A DNA stretch of 64,000 bases from Clostridium sp. M62/1 (GTDB lineage Bacteria > Bacillota > Clostridia > Lachnospirales > Lachnospiraceae): assembly GCF_020736365.1 (NCBI RefSeq), contig NZ_CP085988.1, positions 1,866,001 through 1,930,000 on the forward strand. Direction: 5' to 3'. The position numbers were made by a program, and so were the translations under genes. Each line of letters starts with the position of its first letter. Position 1 is the first letter of the stretch. The notes below the pieces were generated by a model. That model was not told the DNA's origin. It saw only the letters and a program-made list of their open reading frames with translations, and did not search any database. Of the stretch, positions 25,084-33,420 are shown one piece after another.

Positions 25084-26235
25084 ATGGCTGATGCGCCGAC
25101 TACACCGAAAAAAAAGAAAAAAAAGCCCCACCGGTTTTATGATTACAGTCTTCTTCTGGCTGTAGTGTTCCTGACTGTGTTCGGACTGATCATGATCTAC
25201 AGCGCCAGTTCTTACCGGGCACAGCTGGTGCAGGGTGACGCAGCTTACTTCGTAAAAAGGCAGGGGATGATTGCGGCATGCAGCGCCGTGGGAATGCTGC
25301 TTATCTCAAAGATTGACTATCACTGGTTTGCGAAGTTTGCCTATCCGGCTTACTTTGTTTCCCTGATCTGTATGGTTGCCACCATGCTGTTCGGCGTGGA
25401 ATCCCACGGAAAAAAGAGATGGCTGCAGGTTGGACCGATCCAGTTCCAGCCGACAGAGATGGTAAAGATTTCGCTTATCCTGTTTCTGGCAGTGGTGATT
25501 TCACGTCTGGGGTTAAAAATCAACGAGTTCAAGAAGGTGCGGGCGATTATTATCTGGTGCGGTATCCCGGCTCTTCTGATAACAGAGAACAACTTAAGCT
25601 CCGGTATCATCACCTGCGGAATTGTGTTTGTAGTTCTCTTTGTGGCCTGCAAAATTAAATGGCCGTTTTTTGCCTGCGCAGGAGCGGGCGTAGGCCTGAT
25701 TGCTATTTCTCCCTATATAGGAAACGCCCTGGTGGCTCTCCGCCTTCTGAAGCCCTATCAGCTCGACCGAATCACCGCCTGGGTGGATCCAACGGCGACA
25801 GACACCGGCTATCAGACCCTTCAGGGGCTTTACGCCATCGGTTCCGGAGGCTTCTTCGGGAGAGGGCTGGGGCAGAGTCTCCAGAAGCTGGGCTTTATCC
25901 CCGAGGCGCAGAACGATATGATTTTCTCGGTTATCTGTGAGGAGCTGGGCCTTTTTGGAGCAGTCCTTTTGATTCTCATGTTCATGTTTGTCATTTACCG
26001 CTTTATGGTAATCGCCGGAAACGCTCCGGATCTGATGGGGGCACTGCTCGTGGTGGGAGTCATGGCCCATATCGGAATCCAGGTTATCTTAAACGTGGCG
26101 GTTGTTACCAACACGATCCCGAACACCGGAGTTACACTGCCCTTTATCAGCTACGGAGGCACATCGGTTCTGTTCCTGATGTGCGAGATGGGACTGGTGT
26201 TAAGCGTATCCAACCAGATCAAGCTGGAAACGTAG
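25084..26235 (+). CDS. ftsW: SEDS-family peptidoglycan glycosyltransferase FtsW
   Basis: FtsW polymerises lipid II at the septum together with its class B PBP partner. A Lys-rich cytoplasmic start (KKKKKKPHR) is followed by about ten membrane helices. SEDS signatures include SASSYRA after the first helix, the KRWLQVGPIQFQPTE loop, the long extracellular loop with RITAWVDPTATDTGYQ and AIGSGGFFGRGLGQS, and the C-terminal PFISYGGTS. GTG 25069 is in frame, but GAGGAG at 25071-25076 places the start at ATG 25084. In many dcw clusters murG follows ftsW; here murA does. A small GCCTCCT/AGGAGGC hairpin at 25034-25050 separates it from murD. The protein has 383 residues. Confidence 0.93.
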   Translation: MADAPTTPKKKKKKPHRFYDYSLLLAVVFLTVFGLIMIYSASSYRAQLVQGDAAYFVKRQGMIAACSAVGMLLISKIDYHWFAKFAYPAYFVSLICMVATMLFGVESHGKKRWLQVGPIQFQPTEMVKISLILFLAVVISRLGLKINEFKKVRAIIIWCGIPALLITENNLSSGIITCGIVFVVLFVACKIKWPFFACAGAGVGLIAISPYIGNALVALRLLKPYQLDRITAWVDPTATDTGYQTLQGLYAIGSGGFFGRGLGQSLQKLGFIPEAQNDMIFSVICEELGLFGAVLLILMFMFVIYRFMVIAGNAPDLMGALLVVGVMAHIGIQVILNVAVVTNTIPNTGVTLPFISYGGTSVLFLMCEMGLVLSVSNQIKLET

Positions 26236-26309
26236 CAAAGCCGCCTTTAGTCACAGGGACACTCTCTATGCCATAAAATATTATATAGAAGGCATACGGG
26301 AGGTTTGGC

Positions 26310-27635
26310 TTGTCTGCGATAGAAATTCTGGGCAATGGCCCGCTGAGTGGTGAAATAGAGGTACAGGGTTCTAAAAATGCCGTTCTGCCTATGATGGCGG
26401 CAGCGGTTCTGGGAAACGGAATTACGGTAATTGAAAATGTCCCCAAAATACAGGATGTCTGCTGTATGATGGGGATTCTTAATTCTCTGGGCTGTGTCTG
26501 CTCTCTGAAAGAAAACAGGCTGACGGTGGATTCGTCAGGAGCTTCAGGGACATGTATCAGAAAAGAGGACATGGAAAAAATGCGTTCCTCTGTCATACTT
26601 CTGGCTCCGCTTCTGGCAAGGCAGGGGGAGGCCTGCATCTATTATCCGGGAGGCTGCATGATCGGGAAAAGGCCCATTGACCTGCATCTGTTCGCCCTGG
26701 GCCGGTTTGGAGCAGAGATTATGGAGGACAGGGAGACGGGGAGAGTGAAAGCGAAGGTAAGCGGGCGCTCTGCCTGCCTGAGGGGAGCCTTTGTGGAGTT
26801 TCCCTATCCCAGCGTCGGCGCTACGGAAAATGCCATATTTGCAGCAGTGGCGGCAGACGGTGAGAGTTTTCTTTCCGGCTGCGCCAGAGAGCCGGAAATT
26901 ACTGCTCTGTGCCACATGCTGAACCGGATGGGAGCCAGGATCCTGGGGGTGGGAACCAGCCATCTGCGGATTTCAGGAGGCCTGCCTCTCCACGGCTGTA
27001 CGGTGCGGGCAGACGGCGACCGGATTGTGGCGGGAACCTACCTGATGGCAGCTGCTGCTTCCATGGGAGAGATTCAGATAAATGGAATTCGCTCGGAGGA
27101 ACTGAAAGGTGTGATAGAGCTTCTGAAGGAAGCAGGAGCCTTCATCTACACAGAGAAAGATCGGATTTTCCTCCGTTCTCCAAGGCCCCTCGGACAGATG
27201 CGCACAGTGACAGGACCGTATCCTGCTTTTCCCACGGATCTGCAGTCTCCTCTTATGACTCTCTTATGCGTATCAAAGGGAGGAGAAATCAGGGAAACGG
27301 TATTTGAGAGCCGCTTTAAAACTGCCGGAGAGCTGAATAAAATGGGAGCTTCCATTCGCCTGGAAGGTGACAGGGCCTTTGTGCGCGGAGGCAGAAGGCT
27401 CTTCGGATGCCGGGTAAAGGCCTGCGATCTGCGAGGAGGGGCTGCCCTGGTGACGGCCGGGCTGACCGCTTCAGGGATAACGGTGGTGGAGGATGCGGAG
27501 TATATTAAAAGGGGTTATGAAAATATCTGCCGCGACTTGAGTCAGCTGGGCGGACGGCTCAGATATATGGAAAGGGACATCACGGCACCTGGCAGAAAAG
27601 AGCAGCCGTCAAAGGAAGACAGGGAAGCGAAGTAA
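26310..27635 (+). CDS. murA: UDP-N-acetylglucosamine 1-carboxyvinyltransferase
   Basis: MurA transfers enolpyruvate from PEP to UDP-GlcNAc, the first committed step of peptidoglycan synthesis. The active-site cysteine is present in PGGCMIGKRPID (Cys116), so the enzyme should be sensitive to fosfomycin. The N-terminal GSKNAVLPMMAAA and the later FPTDLQSPLM motif fit the two-domain EPSP-like fold. Length 441, somewhat above the usual 420, owing to a charged C-terminal extension. The start is TTG, with GGGAGG six bases upstream; there is no ATG at a sensible place. Firmicutes often carry two murA copies and this may be either. Confidence 0.95.
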   Translation: MSAIEILGNGPLSGEIEVQGSKNAVLPMMAAAVLGNGITVIENVPKIQDVCCMMGILNSLGCVCSLKENRLTVDSSGASGTCIRKEDMEKMRSSVILLAPLLARQGEACIYYPGGCMIGKRPIDLHLFALGRFGAEIMEDRETGRVKAKVSGRSACLRGAFVEFPYPSVGATENAIFAAVAADGESFLSGCAREPEITALCHMLNRMGARILGVGTSHLRISGGLPLHGCTVRADGDRIVAGTYLMAAAASMGEIQINGIRSEELKGVIELLKEAGAFIYTEKDRIFLRSPRPLGQMRTVTGPYPAFPTDLQSPLMTLLCVSKGGEIRETVFESRFKTAGELNKMGASIRLEGDRAFVRGGRRLFGCRVKACDLRGGAALVTAGLTASGITVVEDAEYIKRGYENICRDLSQLGGRLRYMERDITAPGRKEQPSKEDREAK

Positions 27636-27659
27636 AAAGGGACAGCAGGAGGTACAAAG

Positions 27660-28385
27660 GTGAGAACATATTTCAGACGCAGAAAAAAAACAGGCCTGAT
27701 CGCCGCCCTTGCGGTGCTTGCAGTTCTGGTGATCACGGCTGTTTCTCTGCGCATTACAGATGTGACTGTCAGCGGAACGACAAGGTATACGCCGGAGCAG
27801 ATCGAACAGACGATTTTTGACTCGTCACTGAGCAGAAATACAGCTTACTGTTATTTCCAGTACAGGTTCCGGCCTCATAAGACCATCCCTTTTGTGGAAG
27901 ACTATAAAATAGTATTCAGAAGTCCCAATGAGGTGGAAATCATCGTATATGAGAAGAGCCTGGTCGGATACGTTTCCTATATGAACAGCAATATGTACTT
28001 TGACAAGGACGGAATTATCGTGGAGAGTACCAGCGAAACGCTTCCCGGCATACCGAAAATCCAGGGACTGAAATTCGGCCATGTGGTGCTTCACAAGCCT
28101 CTCCCCGTGGAGAACCAGAATATTTTCGAGGATATTCTGAATCTGACGCAGGTGCTGTCCCTCTATGAAATACCGACCGACGGAATCCGCTACCGGGAAA
28201 ACGGGGAAGCGGTTCTCACAGTCAAGAATCTCCGCGTGGAGCTGGGAAGCGAGTCGGAAATAAACGGAAAAATTTCCGAACTGCATGACATTATCGAGGA
28301 GTATCCGGATTTGGACGGAACTCTCTACCTGGATACCTATGACGAGACGAATACCAACCCCATGTACCGCTTCCAAAAAGACTGA
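27660..28385 (+). CDS. ftsQ: Cell division protein FtsQ/DivIB
   Basis: This bitopic protein of the FtsQ-FtsL-FtsB complex has a basic cytoplasmic tail (RTYFRRRKKT), one helix (about residues 12-28), and a POTRA domain starting ITDVTVSGTTRYTPEQIEQ, followed by the beta domain. Its 241 residues match the family. GTG start, with AGGAGG seven bases before it. It sits between murA and ftsZ as in many Firmicutes, and ftsA is absent, also usual for clostridia of this group. Confidence 0.85.
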   Translation: MRTYFRRRKKTGLIAALAVLAVLVITAVSLRITDVTVSGTTRYTPEQIEQTIFDSSLSRNTAYCYFQYRFRPHKTIPFVEDYKIVFRSPNEVEIIVYEKSLVGYVSYMNSNMYFDKDGIIVESTSETLPGIPKIQGLKFGHVVLHKPLPVENQNIFEDILNLTQVLSLYEIPTDGIRYRENGEAVLTVKNLRVELGSESEINGKISELHDIIEEYPDLDGTLYLDTYDETNTNPMYRFQKD

Positions 28386-28422
28386 TTGGTCCAAGAAAGT
28401 TATAAATTTGGCAAAATAACAG

Positions 28423-28451
28423 TTGATATTTTTGGTAAAATAAAATATAGT
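28423..28451 (+). promoter_or_regulatory. Housekeeping promoter of ftsZ
   Basis: TTGATA (28423-28428), 17 bases and TATAGT (28446-28451) in the AT-rich gap after ftsQ. ftsZ can thus be expressed apart from the rest of the cluster. Confidence 0.75.
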
Positions 28452-28539
28452 ATTAGATAGGCTAGAATCAGATAAGCACAGGAATGAGCAAAACATAAGC
28501 TAAAACCCGATAGAGATGTGAGTGAAGGAGGAAGTTTTC

Positions 28540-29775
28540 TTGTTAGAGATTAAGATAAATGAGTCAGAGAATGCAGCCAGAATCATTGTAGTTGGCGTAG
28601 GCGGAGCAGGAAACAACGCAGTGAACCGTATGATCGAGGAAAATATCGCAGGTGTTGAGTTTATTGGAATCAATACAGACAAACAGGCGCTTCAGTTCTG
28701 CAAGGCCTCCACAGCCATGCAGATCGGAGAAAAGCTGACCAAGGGACTTGGAGCAGGCGCAAGACCTGAGATCGGGGAGAAGGCTGCCGAGGAGAATCAG
28801 GAGGAGTTAGCCCAGGCGTTAAAGGGTGCAGATATGGTATTTGTCACCTGCGGTATGGGCGGCGGCACAGGTACAGGCGCGGCTCCCGTTGTGGCAAAGA
28901 TTGCGAAAGATATGGGAATCCTGACAGTCGGAGTTGTCACAAAGCCATTCCGCTTCGAGGCAAAGACACGTATGAACAATGCGATTCAGGGCATTGAAAA
29001 GTTAAAGAGCTGCGTGGATACCCTGATTGTCATTCCAAATGACAAGCTGCTTGAGATTGTTGACAGAAGGACAACCATGCCGGATGCATTAAAGAAGGCA
29101 GACGAGGTGCTTCAGCAGGCGGTACAGGGAATCACGGATCTGATCAATATTCCAGGCCTTATCAATCTGGACTTTGCGGATGTACAGACTGTTATGGTTG
29201 ACAAGGGAATCGCTCACATCGGAATCGGACATGCCAAGGGAGACGACAAGGCTATCGAGGCTGTGAAGCAGGCAGTTTCCAGCCCGCTTCTCGAGACTAC
29301 CATCGAGAATGCATCCCACGTGATCATCAATATTTCCGGCGATATCAGCCTTATTGAGGCAAATGAGGCTGCTTCCTATGTTCAGGAACTTGCAGGCGAT
29401 GACGCCAACATTATTTTCGGCGCCATGTACGATGAGAACGCTCAGGACGAGGCCACAATTACAGTTATCGCCACAGGATTAAATGATCAGAATGCAGCGA
29501 CTCCTGTTGCCAAGGCTATGACCAGCTTCGGAACGAACCCGTTCCAGAAAAAGCAGGCGCCTGTTCAGCCGGCAGGAGCAGGAAGAGAGGCTGCCACGAC
29601 AGCACAGCCGGCTTCCCAGAGCTTTCACCAGCCAGCAGCCGGATATAAGGCTCCCACATCTGTGAATCAGGCAGGCCAGCAGGCTCCGGCCCAGAATCCT
29701 GCCCCGACTCCTTCCTACAGACCTATGGGACAGACACAGATCAATATTCCGGATTTCTTAAAGCATAAGAGATAA
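28540..29775 (+). CDS. ftsZ: Cell division protein FtsZ
   Basis: FtsZ is the tubulin-like GTPase that forms the Z ring. The nucleotide-binding start is [14 protein letters not shown]. The tubulin signature [11 protein letters not shown] and the T7 loop [11 protein letters not shown] are intact. A Gln/Pro/Ala-rich linker (about 320-395) leads to the C-terminal peptide [11 protein letters not shown], which binds partners such as SepF. The frame can be opened at a GTG (28522), but AAGGAGGA at 28526-28532 lies eight bases before TTG 28540, giving (M)[10 protein letters not shown], so I place the start at TTG. The length is 411 residues. It has its own promoter and a terminator. Confidence 0.98.
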   Translation: MLEIKINESENAARIIVVGVGGAGNNAVNRMIEENIAGVEFIGINTDKQALQFCKASTAMQIGEKLTKGLGAGARPEIGEKAAEENQEELAQALKGADMVFVTCGMGGGTGTGAAPVVAKIAKDMGILTVGVVTKPFRFEAKTRMNNAIQGIEKLKSCVDTLIVIPNDKLLEIVDRRTTMPDALKKADEVLQQAVQGITDLINIPGLINLDFADVQTVMVDKGIAHIGIGHAKGDDKAIEAVKQAVSSPLLETTIENASHVIINISGDISLIEANEAASYVQELAGDDANIIFGAMYDENAQDEATITVIATGLNDQNAATPVAKAMTSFGTNPFQKKQAPVQPAGAGREAATTAQPASQSFHQPAAGYKAPTSVNQAGQQAPAQNPAPTPSYRPMGQTQINIPDFLKHKR

Positions 29776-29811
29776 AGCCGGCATAAGGCAGTAAAATAGA
29801 GAAAATTCAAA

Positions 29812-29849
29812 AGAGCTTTCATTTCACAGTGAGATGAAGGCTCTTTTTT
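29812..29849 (+). terminator. Intrinsic terminator of ftsZ
   Basis: AGAGCTTTCATTTCAC pairs with GTGAGATGAAGGCTCT (two G-U pairs), followed by six T (29844-29849). It closes the division cluster. Confidence 0.85.
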
Positions 29850-30156
29850 CATAATTATAGGAAATTCCTCTCAATTTCCTGTAATACAAAAAGCCCTGCC
29901 GGGCGGGATGCGTACGCCGCGCGGCGGACAGAAAAATAATTTTCTATATAATTCTTTTTGTTCTATTTATTTATATAATCTGAGCAAATCCGACAAAATC
30001 AGAAACAAAGTACAGAACTCTCTGGTTGAAGGAAAGCAGGAGGCATACTCCGCCGGACCCTGAATAGGTGAGAGGTCATTGGCCGGAGAAGGGAAAAAAT
30101 CCGGGGGGAATCCAGCCGAAATATGGCGATAAAAAAAGAGGATTATCCTGCACACT
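29850..30156. other. Gap between ftsZ and the spoIIGA promoter
   Basis: About 300 bases without a gene. It contains a GC-rich block (29895-29930), an AT-rich stretch with TATATAAT (29972-29979) lacking a good -35, and TCCGACA at 29989-29995, one base from the Spo0A box in reverse orientation (TTCGACA). I see no other supported element. Confidence 0.4.
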
Positions 30157-30189
30157 TTGACAAATTACGAAGGGGAAAGTTTTTATAAT
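30157..30189 (+). promoter_or_regulatory. spoIIGA promoter with a 21-base spacer (Spo0A-activated type)
   Basis: A perfect TTGACA (30157-30162) and a perfect TATAAT (30184-30189) stand 21 bases apart instead of 17. The spoIIG promoter of Bacillus is known for this over-long spacing, rescued by Spo0A~P bound at the -35. Here TTTGACA (30156-30162) reads TGTCAAA on the other strand, one base from the Spo0A box TGTCGAA, overlapping the -35 as expected. The inference that this is a Spo0A-driven promoter is strong but untested. Confidence 0.7.
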
Positions 30190-30208
30190 AGGTTGTGTCA
30201 GACGGGAG

Positions 30209-31387
30209 GTGAGGCGGCTGGCAGCAGAATATACGCTGTACCTGGACGTGATATTTCTTCAAAATTTTTTGATGAATGTCTGCGTTCTCACGCTGACAGG
30301 GAGGATGATGAGGCAAACCTGCAGGGCCGGACGGATTGCGGCGGGAGGAGCAGCAGGGGCGCTGTGGGCCTGCGGCGGAATTTTTCTGCCGCTTTCTTTT
30401 CCGATGAAGGCGGCCCTTACCTGCGGGCCTGTGAGCTTACTCATGGTCTTTCTGGCTTTCAGGGAGAGACATCCGGTCAGACTTTTAAAAGGAACGGCGG
30501 CACTGTACCTGACAGCCGTTCTTATGGCAGGAGGGCTGGAGCTTGTCAAGGGCCTTTCCGCCAGAGTGTACAATTATGAAAATCCCGCAAACCCCAGGCA
30601 GCAGAAACTGCCTTTTTATGTGCTTTTTTTTGCGGCAGCGGCAGTATTCTTCTTTATCTGCTTCCTGCTTGAAGCGGTTAGGGAGGAACGGAGGAGAAGA
30701 AGCCATATGGCAGGTGCCACGATTTTTTTCCAGGGGAGAAGTCTTCAGGTGCAGGCATTTCTCGATACAGGAAACCGGCTGACCGATCCCGTATCCGGAC
30801 GGCCTGTGAGCGTTATCTGGGCCGGAGCTTTGGAGGGATTTTTTGACGGAGCGCCGGGGGTGACTCTTATTCCCTACAGGAGCGTGGGAAAAGAAAGCGG
30901 ACTCCTGCCGGCAGTGAAGGCTGACTGTATCTGTATCGAACTGGAGGGAAAGTGCAGAGAGCTTAAAAATCCTCTCATCGCCGTCTCGCAGGCTCCTCTG
31001 TCGTCAGACGGAAGCTATGAAATGCTTCTGCATGAGGCATTCTGGGAGAAGGCAGTCAGGTCTGAGAAGTCCTGCCACGGGGGAGACGCCAGGACGGGGA
31101 AGACAGAGAAAGACAAAAGCAGGCAGACGGAAGGCGGACAGGAGACAGAAAAATCGGAAAATAATTGGGCAGGCAGCGAAAGGCTCACAGAGCCTGAGAC
31201 ATACGAAAAAACGGGAAAGGAAACAGAAAGAAAAAATGATGCAGTGGGAAAAAATGGAACACAAAAAGGCGGCTCTGAGGGAAAGACAGGACTGGAAAAC
31301 AGCAGGAGCCCGCAGAATGAGGACGGCGGCAAAAGCGGGCGCAAGGAGCCTGAGAATCAGTCAGGAGGAGAGAAATATGGTGATTAA
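30209..31387 (+). CDS. spoIIGA: Sigma-E processing peptidase SpoIIGA
   Basis: SpoIIGA is a membrane-bound aspartic-type protease that cleaves pro-sigma-E after a signal from the forespore. Five N-terminal helices (to about residue 155) are followed by the protease domain with the catalytic [11 protein letters not shown] (Asp about 186). The usual family end (MLLHEAFW) is at about 270-278, but the protein continues for about 115 residues rich in Lys, Glu, Gly and Thr, an unusual tail. The start is uncertain: GTG 30209 lies inside a near-perfect GGGAGGTGAGG ribosome site (30204-30214), which is better spaced for the in-frame CTG at 30218. The gene overlaps sigE by 11 bases. Confidence 0.9.
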   Translation: MRRLAAEYTLYLDVIFLQNFLMNVCVLTLTGRMMRQTCRAGRIAAGGAAGALWACGGIFLPLSFPMKAALTCGPVSLLMVFLAFRERHPVRLLKGTAALYLTAVLMAGGLELVKGLSARVYNYENPANPRQQKLPFYVLFFAAAAVFFFICFLLEAVREERRRRSHMAGATIFFQGRSLQVQAFLDTGNRLTDPVSGRPVSVIWAGALEGFFDGAPGVTLIPYRSVGKESGLLPAVKADCICIELEGKCRELKNPLIAVSQAPLSSDGSYEMLLHEAFWEKAVRSEKSCHGGDARTGKTEKDKSRQTEGGQETEKSENNWAGSERLTEPETYEKTGKETERKNDAVGKNGTQKGGSEGKTGLENSRSPQNEDGGKSGRKEPENQSGGEKYGD

Positions 31388-32117
31388 GGTTGCAATATCG
31401 AACCGGTTTCGGCTGAAGACAGTACCTTCATTTAAAACTCTGCTTATGCAGAAGGAAGGGGAAATCCACTACATAGGAGGGGCAGACATTCTGCCGGCTC
31501 CCCTGGACAGCAAGGAGGAGGCAGAGGTTTTAGGTGAGCTGGGCACGGAAAAGGACAGGGAGGCTAAATCCAGGCTGATTGAGCACAACCTCAGGCTGGT
31601 GGTCTACATAGCAAAGAAGTTTGACAACACAAGCGTGGGTGTGGAGGATCTGATTTCCATCGGAACCATCGGGCTTATTAAAGCCATCAATACCTTTAAC
31701 ACGGGAAAGAATATTAAGCTGGCCACCTACGCATCGCGCTGTATCGAAAATGAGATTCTGATGTATCTAAGGCGGAACAATAAGACGAAGCTGGAGGTCT
31801 CCATCGACGAGCCCCTCAATGTGGACTGGGACGGAAATGAGCTTCTGCTCTCCGATATTCTGGGAACAGATGAGGATGTGATCTACAGGGATCTGGAGGA
31901 TGAGATAGAGAGGAACCTTTTGAACACAGCTATCAGCCGGCTGAATCCCAGGGAAAAGAAAATCGTGGAGCTGAGGTTCGGGCTGAACAGTGAAAATGGG
32001 GAGGAGATGACGCAGAAGGAAGTGGCGGATCTGCTGGGAATCTCACAGTCCTATATTTCCAGGCTGGAAAAGAAGATTATGAAGCGGCTTAAAAAAGAGA
32101 TTGTGAAGTATGAGTAG
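31377..32117 (+). CDS. sigE: RNA polymerase sporulation sigma factor SigE
   Basis: SigE is the first mother-cell-specific sigma factor of sporulation, made as an inactive precursor. The 246 residues begin with a short, basic and hydrophobic pro-sequence. Next comes [12 protein letters not shown], then region 2 ([48 protein letters not shown]) and region 4 ([21 protein letters not shown]). The match to Bacillus SigE is close throughout. AGGAGGAG precedes the ATG, which lies within the end of spoIIGA, so precursor and protease are made together. An open frame continues upstream within spoIIGA but has no start of its own. Confidence 0.96.
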   Translation: MVIKVAISNRFRLKTVPSFKTLLMQKEGEIHYIGGADILPAPLDSKEEAEVLGELGTEKDREAKSRLIEHNLRLVVYIAKKFDNTSVGVEDLISIGTIGLIKAINTFNTGKNIKLATYASRCIENEILMYLRRNNKTKLEVSIDEPLNVDWDGNELLLSDILGTDEDVIYRDLEDEIERNLLNTAISRLNPREKKIVELRFGLNSENGEEMTQKEVADLLGISQSYISRLEKKIMKRLKKEIVKYE

Positions 32118-32170
32118 AGGAAGCGATGAACAGAAAGCGGCTACATGAGCAAAAAACTATGAGCAGTCTG

Positions 32171-32217
32171 GGCAGCGGATGGAGCAGGAATTCTCTCCAT
32201 CCGCTGCCGTATTTTTT
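32171..32217. terminator. Shared bidirectional terminator between sigE and sigG
   Basis: The arms 32171-32184 and 32195-32208 form a perfect 14-bp stem, followed on the plus strand by TATTTTTT, which runs into the sigG stop codon. It serves sigE; on the minus strand a T-run comes only some 20 bases after the stem. Confidence 0.85.
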
Positions 32218-32992
32218 AACTCAGGTAGTTTTTCATGGCTTTCAGGGCATTTTTTTCCAGGCGGCTGACCTGGGCCTGGCTGATATGAATTTCCTCTGCC
32301 ACCTCGGTCTGTGTTTTTCCCTCAAAAAAGCGCATGCCGATGATGTGGCGTTCCCTTTCGGGTAGCCGTCTCATGGCTTCGCTCAGGGAAATGTCCTCGA
32401 TCCAGTTCTCCTCAGAGTTTTTCTTATCGCTGAGCTGATCCATCACATAGAGCGGATCCCCGCCGTCGGTGTACACAGGTTCATAGAGACTTACCGGACT
32501 CTGGATGGCATCCAGGGCATAGGTAATATCCTCCTTGCTGACACCCACCTCCTCGGCAATTTCGCAGAGTGTCGGCTCCTTTAAATTCTTCTTCATCAGA
32601 CTTTCCCTGGCATAGATGGCCTTGTAGGCCGTGTCCCGCAGAGAGCGGCTGACCCGGATGGAATTATTGTCCCTGAGATAGCGTTTTACCTCGCCTAAAA
32701 TCATGGGAACTGCGTAGGTGGAGAAACGGACATTCTGTGTTATATCAAAATTATCGATGGCTTTGATCAGGCCGATGCAGCCGATCTGAAACAGATCATC
32801 CACATTTTCGCTGCTGCCGGAAAAGCGCTGGATGACACTGAGAACCAGCCGGAGATTTCCCTTGATGTACTGTTCTCTGGCTTCCCTGTCACCCTTTAGA
32901 ATACGGGCAAAGAGCTCTTCCTTTTCCTCGTTGGTCAAAAGCGGCAGCTTCGCTGTATTGACGCCGCAGATTTCAACTTTGTTAAGTGCCAT
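32216..32992 (-). CDS. sigG: RNA polymerase sporulation sigma factor SigG
   Basis: SigG is the late forespore-specific sigma factor. The start MALNKVEICGVNTAKLPLL is the invariant family N-terminus, and AAGGAGGA precedes this ATG at 32992, although the frame is open further upstream. Region 2 (NLRLVLSVIQRFSGSSENVDDLFQ in part, FSTYAVPMILGEVKRYLRD) and region 4 (KTQTEVAEEIHISQAQVSRLE) are intact in 258 residues. In Bacillus and many Clostridia sigG follows sigE in the same direction; here it faces sigE across 98 bases. Readthrough of sigE would therefore be antisense to sigG. A possible forespore-type promoter lies upstream. Confidence 0.96.
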   Translation of the reverse strand: MALNKVEICGVNTAKLPLLTNEEKEELFARILKGDREAREQYIKGNLRLVLSVIQRFSGSSENVDDLFQIGCIGLIKAIDNFDITQNVRFSTYAVPMILGEVKRYLRDNNSIRVSRSLRDTAYKAIYARESLMKKNLKEPTLCEIAEEVGVSKEDITYALDAIQSPVSLYEPVYTDGGDPLYVMDQLSDKKNSEENWIEDISLSEAMRRLPERERHIIGMRFFEGKTQTEVAEEIHISQAQVSRLEKNALKAMKNYLS

Positions 32993-33095
32993 AAAGAGTA
33001 TCCTCCTTACATTATTCGCAGCCGTTCTTCCCTCCGGCTTTTTACAAAGGAGCCTGCGCAGAAGGAAGTCCAAACGGCAGCAAGTTTTCATCTGC

Positions 33096-33128
33096 TATCA
33101 TGATTTACCTCTTTGGGCGGCAATATAC
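33096..33128 (-). promoter_or_regulatory. Possible sigma-F/sigma-G type promoter of sigG
   Basis: On the minus strand, GTATA (33124-33128) is followed 14 bases later by GGTAA and 21 bases later by CATGATA (33096-33102). GTATA and CATnnTA are elements of forespore promoters, but the spacing fits neither consensus exactly. Confidence 0.3.
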
Positions 33129-33210
33129 TGAAAAAGAGGAAATTAAAAAAACTTTTAGCCCTTGACAGGGAAACGCTCCTCCTCAGTCTCCGTTTCCATT
33201 TCGGACAAGG

Positions 33211-33249
33211 TATGGTATAATGGCTGCGTAGCAGGCATTATACCTGCGC
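33211..33249. repeat. Palindromic repeat element, copy 1
   Basis: This 39-base unit (starting TATGGTATAATGGCTGCG) recurs identically at 33320. Its core folds on itself: GGTATAATG pairs with CATTATACC, and inside that CTGC pairs with GCAG around a GTA loop. It contains TGGTATAAT, an extended -10, with TTTCCA (33193-33198) 17 bases upstream, so it may also act as a promoter. Confidence 0.8.
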
Positions 33250-33319
33250 ATACCGGTTTCAGCATTCACTGCTGAAAACCGGGCGCTAAGTTCCGCCGGA
33301 GGCTGCCATATCCGGAGGA

Positions 33320-33358
33320 TATGGTATAATGGCTGCGTAGCAGGCATTATACCTGCGC
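33320..33358. repeat. Palindromic repeat element, copy 2
   Basis: Identical to 33211-33249, starting 109 bases later. The 70 bases between the copies hold a CCGGTTTCAGCA/TGCTGAAAACCGG hairpin (one bulge) and an ATATCC/GGATAT stem just before copy 2. It ends 62 bases before the alpha/beta hydrolase gene. Confidence 0.8.
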
Positions 33359-33420
33359 CGAGCCGCTGGCGCCCGAAGGGAGCCAAAACACCACTGCGGC
33401 GAGGAGAAAGGAAATCAGAG

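Noticed and set aside
23635..26310. murG, murE or murF hidden in the division cluster
   Set aside because: The whole interval is filled by murD and ftsW with short gaps; no frame shows MurG, MurE or MurF motifs.
33211..33358. CRISPR array
   Set aside because: Only two repeat copies, palindromic and containing promoter-like boxes, with no cas genes nearby.
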